From Lentisphaerota bacterium (lineage in GTDB: Bacteria > Verrucomicrobiota > Kiritimatiellia > UBA8416 > JAIOPI01): DNA of 64,000 bases. Made by a program: the position numbers and the translations under genes. Positions 50,006 to 57,566 of the stretch are shown piece after piece. The stretch lies in contig JAIOPI010000006.1 in the NCBI GenBank assembly GCA_021413965.1, positions 124,001 through 188,000 of the forward strand, given 5' to 3'. Numbering within the stretch: position 1 is the stretch's first letter; each line of letters begins with the position of its first letter. The notes below the pieces were generated by a model. That model had not been told where the DNA came from. It saw only the letters and a list, made by a program, of their open reading frames with translations, and searched no databases.

Positions 50006-50527
50006 ATGGTCATCTGGTTGGTCGGCAAGTCCGGCGCGGGGAAAACGGAAATCGGCCGCAGGCTCTACCAGCGCTTCAAAGCCGTTCACCCTGGAACCGT
50101 GTTCCTCGACGGCGACATCCTCCGGGAAATCATGGGCAAAGACTTGGGCTACAGCCCGGAGGATCGCCACATCTCGGAAGAGCGCACGAGCCGGCTCTGC
50201 AAGCTGTTGTCCGACCAGGGGCTCCACGTCGTGTGCGCCAAACTGTCGAACAGCCCGCCCGTGCGGGCCTGGAATCGTACCCATATCCCCGACTACCACG
50301 AGGTCTACTTGCGCGTCCCCCCGCACGTGCTTGAGCAACGCGACCCCAAGGGTCTCTATGCCAAATTCCGCAAAGGGGAAATGAGGCAAATGGTTGGCCT
50401 CGACATCCCCTTTCACGAGCCCGAAGGACCAACCTTGGTGATCGACAACCTGGATCGCGATCCGGAGCAACTGGCGGCCGAGATATTCGAGCGTCTGACA
50501 GCCAACAGATCGAGCACACTGACATGA
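50006..50527 (+). CDS. Cytidine diphosphoramidate kinase-like protein (CysC/APS-kinase fold, Cj1415-type)
   Basis: A 173-residue P-loop kinase: Walker A WLVGKSGAGKTEIG, then FLDGDILREIMGKDLGYSPEDR, the adenylylsulfate kinase signature. In sulfate assimilation this fold phosphorylates the 3'-OH of APS. In C. jejuni the relative Cj1415 phosphorylates the 3'-OH of CDP-amidate. No sulfurylase or PAPS reductase gene is nearby, and the flanking genes are the other phosphoramidate steps, so the second role is preferred. GGGAG precedes ATG 50006, two bases after the upstream stop. It overlaps the methyltransferase gene by ATGA. Confidence 0.85.
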   Translation: MVIWLVGKSGAGKTEIGRRLYQRFKAVHPGTVFLDGDILREIMGKDLGYSPEDRHISEERTSRLCKLLSDQGLHVVCAKLSNSPPVRAWNRTHIPDYHEVYLRVPPHVLEQRDPKGLYAKFRKGEMRQMVGLDIPFHEPEGPTLVIDNLDRDPEQLAAEIFERLTANRSSTLT

Positions 50528-51279
50528 AGACAAATTGGGACTACACCCCTCTGGCCGATGCCTACCTGAAGCGACCGGACTACTCGCCCGCGGCCCTTGG
50601 CCAGATGCTGGCACTGGCCAAGGTACGCCCCGGCGATCCCGTGTGTGACGTCGGCGCCGGCGTGGCCCACCTGACCATCCCGCTGGCCTCGCATGGCTTG
50701 CGGGTGTCCGCCGTGGAACCAAACGACGCCATGCGCGCGAATGGGGTGAAACGAACCGCCGGACTGGCCAACGTCTCCTGGACTGAAGGGACGGGCGAGG
50801 CGACTGGTCAACCCGCCAACCATTTCAAACTCGTGACGTTTGGCTCGTCCTTCAACGTCACGGATCGCCCGGCCGCGCTGCGCGAGACGAATCGAATTCT
50901 GCAGCCAGGCGGCTGGTTTGCCTGCATGTGGAATCACCGTGACCTCGAGGATCCCCTGCAGGCTGCCATCGAGTCCACGATCAAGCACCTGATTCCCGCG
51001 TATGCGTATGGAACACGTCGCGAAGACCAGACCGACATCATCAATGCCAGTGGCTTGTTCGACCCCGTTCACGTGCTTTCCGGGACGGTTACCCACCAGC
51101 AGACCTGCGACGAATGCATCGAGGCGTGGCGCTCGCATGCCACGCTGCAGCGCCAGGCCGGAGACCGGTTCGGCGAAGTCGTGGCGGCCATCGCGAAGGT
51201 GCTCGCGGACGGCGGCGCCGCAACGATCACCATTCCTTACACCACGCGCATCTGGATGGCGCGCACCGTGAAAGCTTGA
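50524..51279 (+). CDS. SAM-dependent methyltransferase, candidate phosphoramidate O-methyltransferase
   Basis: A 251-residue class I methyltransferase: DPVCDVGAGVAHLTIPLA (motif I), VSAVEPNDAMRANG (acidic loop), FKLVTFGSSFNV (motif IV) and LQPGGWFACMWNH. The C. jejuni phosphoramidate cluster also carries small methyltransferases of this size (Cj1419/Cj1420) presumed to add the O-methyl group. It is embedded between the kinase and the amidohydrolase genes with an ATGA overlap upstream and a 2-bp gap downstream, so co-translation is likely. The exact acceptor (free or nucleotide-bound phosphoramidate) is not known. Confidence 0.82.
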   Translation: MKTNWDYTPLADAYLKRPDYSPAALGQMLALAKVRPGDPVCDVGAGVAHLTIPLASHGLRVSAVEPNDAMRANGVKRTAGLANVSWTEGTGEATGQPANHFKLVTFGSSFNVTDRPAALRETNRILQPGGWFACMWNHRDLEDPLQAAIESTIKHLIPAYAYGTRREDQTDIINASGLFDPVHVLSGTVTHQQTCDECIEAWRSHATLQRQAGDRFGEVVAAIAKVLADGGAATITIPYTTRIWMARTVKA

Positions 51280-51281
51280 CC

Positions 51282-51956
51282 ATGCCTCGCTGGTTGATCA
51301 CGCAACGGCTCGAGCGCAATCGTCACCAGGATGTGATCGATGTGCTCGAACGCGCCTATCTGGATTTCTTTGCGCCACGCGTAGGCTCCGTCGTCCCGGT
51401 GAGCAATCATGCGGCCGCCTCGCTGCAAGCCCAGGACTATGACGGCCTCATCGTGACCGGAGGCGGTGAGGTCCCGCGTGAATTCATGGAGGGCAACGCG
51501 GGCACGACGCCGGCCGACATGCTGGAGAGCGAAAAATACGCACTTCAGGCGCGCTTCGTGACCGAGGCGCTTCGCGCCGGCAAACCCATCATCGCCATCT
51601 GTTACGGCTTCCAGCTGATGAACGTGCTGCTGGGCGGGCGCGTGACCTGGGGCGTGCATGGCGGCGCGCCGGACCGCCAGCCCGGGCGACCGCATCCGGC
51701 CCTCCTCACCGCGACCCCATGGTTCCGCCCCCAATCGCAGGCCACCGTAAACAGCTATCACAACCAGGGCATCACACCCCTGCAACTGGCGGCAGACTTG
51801 GCTGAAGTGGCGCGTGACGACGCCTACCCCGTCGTCGAGGCGGCCGCGCACCGGTCCAAGCCCGTCTTGTGCCTGCAATGGCACCCGGAACGTCCCGCGC
51901 CCGATCCAAACTTCAATGCGGCGCTGATCGCCGCCTTCCTGAGGAGCATCTCATGA
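51282..51956 (+). CDS. Gamma-glutamyl-CDP-amidate hydrolase-like class I glutamine amidotransferase (Cj1417-type)
   Basis: A 224-residue class I glutamine-amidotransferase-fold hydrolase. The nucleophile is Cys in IIAICYGFQLMNVLLGG, and the His-Glu pair is LCLQWHPERP near the C-terminus. LIVTGGGEVPREFM is the oxyanion-side loop. There is no synthetase partner or fused domain, as in the peptidase-like members. In C. jejuni Cj1417 removes glutamate from CDP-L-glutamine to release cytidine diphosphoramidate. Its position directly before the cytidylyltransferase gene (ATGA overlap) supports that role rather than gamma-glutamyl-GABA hydrolysis. Confidence 0.85.
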   Translation: MPRWLITQRLERNRHQDVIDVLERAYLDFFAPRVGSVVPVSNHAAASLQAQDYDGLIVTGGGEVPREFMEGNAGTTPADMLESEKYALQARFVTEALRAGKPIIAICYGFQLMNVLLGGRVTWGVHGGAPDRQPGRPHPALLTATPWFRPQSQATVNSYHNQGITPLQLAADLAEVARDDAYPVVEAAAHRSKPVLCLQWHPERPAPDPNFNAALIAAFLRSIS

Positions 51957-52738
51957 GAGCGGTCATCCTGGCCGCCGGCGAAGGACGCCGGCTTAAACGC
52001 TACACCGAGAACCTGCCAAAGGGCATGCTGGCCTTTCACGGCAAGCCGCTCATCCGCCACCAGATCGACGCCTACCACGCTCAGGGCATCCGCGACATCA
52101 CCGTCGTGCGCGGCTTCTGTGGCCATGCCATCCCCTACACCGATGTGACCTACGTCGAGAATCCACGCTGGGCCGAAACCAACATGGTCGAATCCCTGCT
52201 TTGCGCGCGCGCTCTCTTCGACGATGACCTGCTCGTGTCCTATGCCGACATTTGCTTCGACGCGCCTCTGCTCCGCGCCATGCGCACCTGCCCTCACCAG
52301 ATCGGCGTGGCCGTCGATCTGAACTGGCAAGCCTACTGGCAGAAACGCTACGGCCGGATCGATTTCGACACGGAGTCGTTGAAGTTCGACGCCCACGGCC
52401 GGATCGTGTCGCTGGGTGTGTCTGACCCACCCCTGGCCGAGATCTCGGGACGCTACATCGGGATGCTGAAATTCTCGGCGCGCGCCCTGCGCGAAGTGGT
52501 CGCCATTTACGAGTCCGCCAAACTCACCCACTGGGAGAAGCCCTGGCAGCAGTCCGGCAAACCGTTCCGTCAGGCCTACATGACCGACCTGCTCCAGGAA
52601 CTGATCGACCGCGGCGAAGCCGTGCAGGCCGTCACGGTCTCGGGCGGCTGGCTGGAGTTCGACACGAACGAGGATTACGAACGACAGCGCGACTGGCCCT
52701 TTGACGAGGGTCTGTCCACGCCCCCCCGCACCGTATGA
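51953..52738 (+). CDS. CTP:phosphoglutamine cytidylyltransferase-like protein (Cj1416-type)
   Basis: A 261-residue nucleotidyltransferase: VILAAGEGRRLKRYTENLPKG at the N-terminus (G-x-G-x-R and the PK lysine), ENPRWAETNMVESLL, VSYADICFDAPLL as the D-x metal region, and GGWLEFDTNEDYE at the end. LicC/choline-phosphate cytidylyltransferases and Cj1416 share this pattern. Cj1416 joins CTP to L-glutamine phosphate, giving CDP-L-glutamine, the substrate of the hydrolase encoded just upstream. GAGGAG precedes the ATG, which overlaps the upstream stop (ATGA). No choline kinase is nearby, so phosphocholine activation is unlikely. Confidence 0.86.
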   Translation: MRAVILAAGEGRRLKRYTENLPKGMLAFHGKPLIRHQIDAYHAQGIRDITVVRGFCGHAIPYTDVTYVENPRWAETNMVESLLCARALFDDDLLVSYADICFDAPLLRAMRTCPHQIGVAVDLNWQAYWQKRYGRIDFDTESLKFDAHGRIVSLGVSDPPLAEISGRYIGMLKFSARALREVVAIYESAKLTHWEKPWQQSGKPFRQAYMTDLLQELIDRGEAVQAVTVSGGWLEFDTNEDYERQRDWPFDEGLSTPPRTV

Positions 52739-53919
52739 GCACCACGCGCCCGATCGTCGAGATCGTGTCCTCCGAAGCGCCCTGCGGCGTGACGTTCCTG
52801 CTCAATGCCCTCGTGGAACTCGACGTGCTCATCTTCGCCGGCGAATTCGATGTCTTCTGGCGGCTCGACGGTCAAGCCGCCCATCCGAATCCGATCCTCC
52901 AGAAGAAGTTCTCGGTTTGGATCCCCAGCCTCAAGGAGCGCGCCGAGTTCCCGGTCCGCGACGATACGGCCTTCTACTGGACGCACGGCTGGCCCTATCC
53001 CCAGGATCCCGCGCGCAAGCGGATTCTCTTCGTGCGCGACCCGCGTGACGCCCTCTACTCGTACTATCGGCGACTTGCACTGAGCACGCCGTTGAACGAA
53101 TTTCTCGAAGCGCCCACGCCCCCGCTCGGCACGCGCCTGCTGGAACGTTGGGCATTGCAGAAGTTGCTTTGGCAAGCGCTGGCCATCCCCGAACAATTCC
53201 TGCTGGTGCGCTTCGAAGATATTAAGGCGCAGCCCTTGGAGGTGATTCGCCGCATCCTGGCCTTCGCCGGCATCCAGCGCGACGACGACCGGATCCTGCA
53301 TGCCGTGGCGCAGTCCCAGACGGATCGGGTCAAGAAACTCCACGACCAGAGCCTGAGCGCCGTCGCAACGAAGCGGACCGAAATTCGCAAGGGGCAATCG
53401 TACGAATGGAAGACGGCCCCAGGCCGCGCAGACTTGCCGCTCTACCGGCGCGGCTACATCCTGCGGGCACTGCACGCCTTCGGCTACGAAGTCGAACCTG
53501 CGGCGACACCAGCGGTTCCGGCCGCCGACACAACCGACGACAAGGCGCAAGGCGCGGCACTGGCCCATTGTTGGTACCGGCGCCTCTATGGCCGCACCCT
53601 CGGCGACAATACCGCCGCGACTGAACGAATCATGCAAACCTTGGTCCAGTGCATCAGCGAAAGCCGAACCAACGCCTGCATCGCTACACAGCTGCAAACC
53701 GGTGCAGGCGGACTGACCGTGCCGACCACCGGCAGGCAGCCCGCCCCGCGCGGCGCACGATGGATATCATACCGCACGCATCTGGTGTGGCGCATGTGGA
53801 TTTTCTGCCGGCTCGTGCGCATCACCACCACCATTCGCGCCCTGTCGCTCAAGCTCTGTCCGGGGCTGGCGCAGTGGATCGACAAGCGCGTCCTGGCCTT
53901 CGAACTGGGACGTGGCTGA
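52735..53919 (+). CDS. Sulfotransferase-fold protein, candidate phosphoramidate transferase
   Basis: A 394-residue protein with a sulfotransferase domain. The 3'-phosphate-binding motif LFVRDPRDALYSYYRR is clear (residues 98-113). The 5'-phosphosulfate loop, normally P-K-S-G-T-T-F-L, reads APCGVTFLLNAL (15-26) and lacks the usual lysine. A C-terminal extension of about 130 residues ends in a hydrophobic/basic segment. It is the last gene of the operon (ATGA overlap) and ends three bases before a convergent gene. The known pathway product, 3'-phospho-CDP-amidate, resembles PAPS, so transfer of phosphoramidate to a glycan hydroxyl is my inference; an ordinary sulfotransferase is the alternative. 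Confidence 0.75.
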   Translation: MSTTRPIVEIVSSEAPCGVTFLLNALVELDVLIFAGEFDVFWRLDGQAAHPNPILQKKFSVWIPSLKERAEFPVRDDTAFYWTHGWPYPQDPARKRILFVRDPRDALYSYYRRLALSTPLNEFLEAPTPPLGTRLLERWALQKLLWQALAIPEQFLLVRFEDIKAQPLEVIRRILAFAGIQRDDDRILHAVAQSQTDRVKKLHDQSLSAVATKRTEIRKGQSYEWKTAPGRADLPLYRRGYILRALHAFGYEVEPAATPAVPAADTTDDKAQGAALAHCWYRRLYGRTLGDNTAATERIMQTLVQCISESRTNACIATQLQTGAGGLTVPTTGRQPAPRGARWISYRTHLVWRMWIFCRLVRITTTIRALSLKLCPGLAQWIDKRVLAFELGRG

Positions 53920-53922
53920 CTG

Positions 53923-55170
53923 TCATTGCGCCAGCCCGGGCTTCGCAGGCAGACGCTCAGCGGGATCGACAAACCGCACCACCAACGCCGCGATTTCTTC
54001 ACACTCTTGGGCATGCGTTTGCGCGTATCTGGCCCGCGCTTGCCGCGTGTCCAGTAGTTGCGCGTCGACCGTTTCTGCCGTTAACCGCAGCCCGAAATCG
54101 GGCGGCACAGACCCATCGCTTTCACGCGCGAAAAGCCTTCCGATGATCATGTCGCCCACCGCTTCCTTGGCATGCGTGCTTTCCCACCAGTACTGCATCC
54201 CGGCGTCCGGCTGTGCACGTGGCGGCACAGACTCCGTGGTGACCGTGTTGTAGCCTGAGAAATCATAGAGATCGAAACCCTCGGCGCACGCAATCCCCGT
54301 TACTTCGCGTTTCCATTGCTCGTAGGTGTCCCATAGCCCTAGCGCCCGGATCAGCTCCTGATCCCGCGCATGCGTTGGCGACAGATAAAGGACCAACTCA
54401 ACCTTGTTGGCCTTCGCGTGTCGGACCATGGCACGAAAGGCCTCCAGCGTGTCATAGCCTGATTCGTCGCGAAATTGGTACCGGCGCCCCGGTGGCGGTC
54501 GCAGAACGCTTTGCACGTAAACCTGCTCGACCTTCTCCATGGAAGCCCGGTGCCCGCCGCTGTCCGTCAGACGCTTCTCAAACCAACGCCAGTTCGCTTG
54601 CCCGGACGTCTCATTGTAATACCGGTCAGCATCCGCCGCCGGCTTGGCCTTCAAGCACTCACCGCTGGCTTTGACCGTCGATAAACTGATGCCGAGTGCC
54701 GCGATTTGAATGACTTGCTGGATGGGAACCCCCTTGCGCGTGCGAAAGAGAGAAGCATCGAAATCCAGAAAGCCCTTCCAGGTCGCGTTGAAGACAAAGA
54801 AGTCGAGCCCCATCAGGCACCGCTCCGCGCCGCTGTTCACGGCATGGTAATAGGCCGAGGTGATCTGCGAAAAGGAACTGGCACGCAACGCGAAGTTGTA
54901 GGTTCCACGCCATGGCACACGTTCCGGGTTCAGCGCAATCTCAGCCCGTGACGTGCCCAGGATGACCGCAGGCGGTCGTCGAAGCAGCACATGCACCGCC
55001 TTGCTGACGGCCTCATATGGATCTGCAAAGCCATGCCCCCGATGGTTCTGACACCATGGCGGGGGCAGCAGAAACGGATTCGCGTACCAGTTGAACACAC
55101 CAACGCCGACCAAGAGGCTCGTGCACGTGGCCAGTAGAATGGAACAATAGGTTCGCGTGGTCATCTGCAT
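53923..55170 (-). CDS. SGNH-hydrolase-like O-acyltransferase partner (second copy)
   Basis: A 415-residue protein with an N-terminal signal-anchor (CSILLATCTSLLVGVGVF) and a periplasmic SGNH-like domain: AVILGTSRAEIAL provides the candidate Ser nucleophile, and QYWWESTHAKEAVGDMII provides the Asp/Glu-x-x-His end. It follows the second MBOAT gene by three bases, repeating the arrangement at 31374-33810, though the two SGNH proteins are not close in sequence by eye. It is predicted to place acyl groups on an extracytoplasmic glycan. Its stop lies three bases from that of the convergent sulfotransferase-like gene. Confidence 0.8.
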   Translation of the reverse strand: MQMTTRTYCSILLATCTSLLVGVGVFNWYANPFLLPPPWCQNHRGHGFADPYEAVSKAVHVLLRRPPAVILGTSRAEIALNPERVPWRGTYNFALRASSFSQITSAYYHAVNSGAERCLMGLDFFVFNATWKGFLDFDASLFRTRKGVPIQQVIQIAALGISLSTVKASGECLKAKPAADADRYYNETSGQANWRWFEKRLTDSGGHRASMEKVEQVYVQSVLRPPPGRRYQFRDESGYDTLEAFRAMVRHAKANKVELVLYLSPTHARDQELIRALGLWDTYEQWKREVTGIACAEGFDLYDFSGYNTVTTESVPPRAQPDAGMQYWWESTHAKEAVGDMIIGRLFARESDGSVPPDFGLRLTAETVDAQLLDTRQARARYAQTHAQECEEIAALVVRFVDPAERLPAKPGLAQ

Positions 55171-55173
55171 GCG

Positions 55174-56688
55174 TCAGAACTGAAAATAGAGAAACTCGGA
55201 GATCTGGTTCAACTGCATGAGCGACACCCCAAGTGCCAGCCCGAAGACTACGGCCCAGCAGATTCTCGGGACGGCCATAGCCGCCGATACGAAGCCACGC
55301 CCAGCGCCCCGCTCGCCCGCCACGAGCGCCTCCGCAACAACATGCGAGGCGGGCACGAACCAGACGAGAAGCGCCCCGGCCACAAACAGCGCTAATTGCC
55401 GAAGCGTCACAAGGTGGTGGCCGAGTCCAAGGCTCACATAGAGAGATGTCGATGTCTTGAATCCCGGATCAAACATTCCGCGGAGAATGCGGCACGCGGT
55501 CTCCAAGTCCGCGGCACGGAAGAAGACCCATGCAATGACAACCAGCACAAACGTGAAGGCTGTGGATGCAATGTGCCCGATCGGCCCCCATCCACTGCTG
55601 CCGGGTGCCGCCTCTTTGGCAAAGGCGCGCCAGCCGTGCGCCACAACCAAGTACAGCCCATGCAACCCACCCCAGGCCACGAACGTCCAGTTGGCACCAT
55701 GCCAGAGGCCGCCAAGCAGCATCGTCACCAGCAAATTCATGTACCGCCGGGTCGGCCCTTTGCGGTTGCCACCCAGTGGAATGTACAGATAGTCCTTGAG
55801 GAATTGCGACAAAGTCATGTGCCAGCGCTTCCAGAAGTCGATCATGTTTGTCGCCTGATACGGCGATTCAAAATTGACGGGCAGCCGCACGCCGAACAGC
55901 CTCGAGAGACCCACTGCCATATCCGAATAGCCGGAGAAATCGAAATATATCTGAAAGGCATAAGCCAGGGCGCCAAGCCAAGCCACCACCAACTGCGGCT
56001 GAGTCCCCTCGTGCGCACTGTTGAATACGGGCACGGCGAACGTGGCAAAACCGTCGGCGAGAACCACCTTCTTGAAAAGCCCCATCGCAAACAGCGTCAA
56101 GCCGAACGCCGAATTGGCGCTGTTGATCCGGACCGCGCGCGGACGCGTAAGCAGGTCCGCGAATTGCGGCATGATCTGCTTGTGATGCAGGACGGGACCG
56201 GCAATCAGGTGAGGGAAATAGGTGACGAATAGCACGTAATCGATGAAGTTGTACTCTTGCCCTCCCAGGCGGCGAACGTCCACCAAGTACGCAATTTGGG
56301 TGAAGGTGAAGAAGGAAATACCAAGGGGGAGCACGATGGCCAGGGCCGCAAACTCACTCCCGGCAAGACCGTTCACCGTGGTGAGGATGAAGTTGGCGTA
56401 CTTGAAATAGCCGAGCAGGGCCAGGTTGGCCGATATGCCGACAACCAGTAGGACCTTCCCGCCGGTCCCGTCTCGGGTCTTGCCGATCCAATAGCCCATC
56501 GCATAGTTGAACGTGATTGACCCCAGCAGGAGCGGCACAAATGCCACGTTCCACCAGCCATAGAAGAACACGGATGCCAACGCCAACCAGAGGTTGGGAA
56601 GCCGCGAACGCGATTGCCCAAGCAGGAAGTACCCGCCAAGAACCACGGGCAGGTACAGCAGGATGAACTCGAAAGAATTGAAGAGCAT
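55174..56688 (-). CDS. MBOAT family membrane O-acyltransferase (AlgI-like, second copy)
   Basis: A 504-residue polytopic membrane acyltransferase. LLGGLWHGANWTFVAWGGLHG carries the conserved His, LIAGPVLHHKQIMPQF and NMIDFWKRWHMTLSQFL are typical, and the protein ends ISEFLYFQF, the same ending as the other MBOAT here. It would export acyl groups for O-acetylation of the glycan together with the SGNH protein encoded downstream. ATG 56688 gives a normal AlgI length. Two distinct MBOAT/SGNH sets in one locus suggest acylation at two sites or with two acyl groups. Confidence 0.93.
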   Translation of the reverse strand: MLFNSFEFILLYLPVVLGGYFLLGQSRSRLPNLWLALASVFFYGWWNVAFVPLLLGSITFNYAMGYWIGKTRDGTGGKVLLVVGISANLALLGYFKYANFILTTVNGLAGSEFAALAIVLPLGISFFTFTQIAYLVDVRRLGGQEYNFIDYVLFVTYFPHLIAGPVLHHKQIMPQFADLLTRPRAVRINSANSAFGLTLFAMGLFKKVVLADGFATFAVPVFNSAHEGTQPQLVVAWLGALAYAFQIYFDFSGYSDMAVGLSRLFGVRLPVNFESPYQATNMIDFWKRWHMTLSQFLKDYLYIPLGGNRKGPTRRYMNLLVTMLLGGLWHGANWTFVAWGGLHGLYLVVAHGWRAFAKEAAPGSSGWGPIGHIASTAFTFVLVVIAWVFFRAADLETACRILRGMFDPGFKTSTSLYVSLGLGHHLVTLRQLALFVAGALLVWFVPASHVVAEALVAGERGAGRGFVSAAMAVPRICWAVVFGLALGVSLMQLNQISEFLYFQF

Positions 56689-56720
56689 GTGTCGTCACTA
56701 ATGGCGACGTGCGTCAACAT

Positions 56721-57551
56721 CTAGGAACTTGAGGTACCCACACCCACCGTTTTGTCACTCGGCGATTCGCGCGCGCCTGCATTCACACGTTCCACCACAA
56801 GCAGCGCAAACAGCGCCAGTGCCGGCATGGCGGGGCCCAACGCGCGCTCCTCCAGAAACCGCCAGGCGCCAAAGCTCCAGGCGGGCTGGAAACTGTAGCG
56901 GGCCAGCCCCCCGGACAGCAGGTACCGGAACGGCATCATCAGGCGGATCGTGCGAATCCGCAGGGCGGGAAACTCGGCTTCGAATCGGGGGCGATCCCGC
57001 TTGAATACCATCCATGGCAACGCGCTGTTGGCCCCCTGCAACCGTCCCGTGACCGGCGTCTCCCACGCCGTCGCGCGCGGTTCAAACGGCTCATGATGCA
57101 GATAGTGCCAGACGAAGCGCGACCAGGGTGTGACCCAGGGCTCGATCATCGCGACCACGCCCCCGGGTCGCAGGCAGCGTGTGGCCTCGGCGAAGAATGC
57201 ACGCGGATCGGGCAGGTGGTGCAGCACGTCAACCATGACAATGCCGCGCAGCGATGCCGGCCCGAATGACAGCGTCGCGGCATCCTCGACGCGATCCACG
57301 CCCTCGCAACGCACAACATCCGAAGTGATCAAGTCGGGCAGATAGTGGCGCAGGAATCCGGGACCGGAGCCCAGTTCCAGCACCGCCCCCTCACCCGCCG
57401 GCACCGCCGCAGCCAGCGCCCGGTACCACTCGTCGTAGATTCGCCGCAGAAAGCCCTTGCGATTAATGAGGTCCCGGTGAAAATCGGTCGTCTCGACGGC
57501 GTCGAGGTTCGCGCACCGTGACGTGCGCCGTACTGAGTCCGTTTTGACCAT
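56721..57551 (-). CDS. Class I SAM-dependent methyltransferase
   Basis: A 276-residue methyltransferase: GAVLELGSGPGFLRHYL (motif I), CEGVDRVEDAATLSFG, then GIVMVDVLHHLPDPRAFF (motif IV) and LRPGGVVAMIEPWVTPWSRF. These are Methyltransf_11/ubiE-like features. A C-terminal hydrophobic patch (MPALALFALLVVERVN) may associate with membrane. It lies 15 bp after the methyltransferase-GT2 fusion gene and is likely co-transcribed. Target unknown. Confidence 0.82.
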   Translation of the reverse strand: MVKTDSVRRTSRCANLDAVETTDFHRDLINRKGFLRRIYDEWYRALAAAVPAGEGAVLELGSGPGFLRHYLPDLITSDVVRCEGVDRVEDAATLSFGPASLRGIVMVDVLHHLPDPRAFFAEATRCLRPGGVVAMIEPWVTPWSRFVWHYLHHEPFEPRATAWETPVTGRLQGANSALPWMVFKRDRPRFEAEFPALRIRTIRLMMPFRYLLSGGLARYSFQPAWSFGAWRFLEERALGPAMPALALFALLVVERVNAGARESPSDKTVGVGTSSS

Positions 57552-57566
57552 GCCGACCCGATTCCC

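Noticed and set aside
50006..50527. Interpretation as APS kinase for sulfate assimilation
   Set aside because: No ATP sulfurylase or reductase genes nearby; it is coupled to cytidylyltransferase and amidohydrolase genes.
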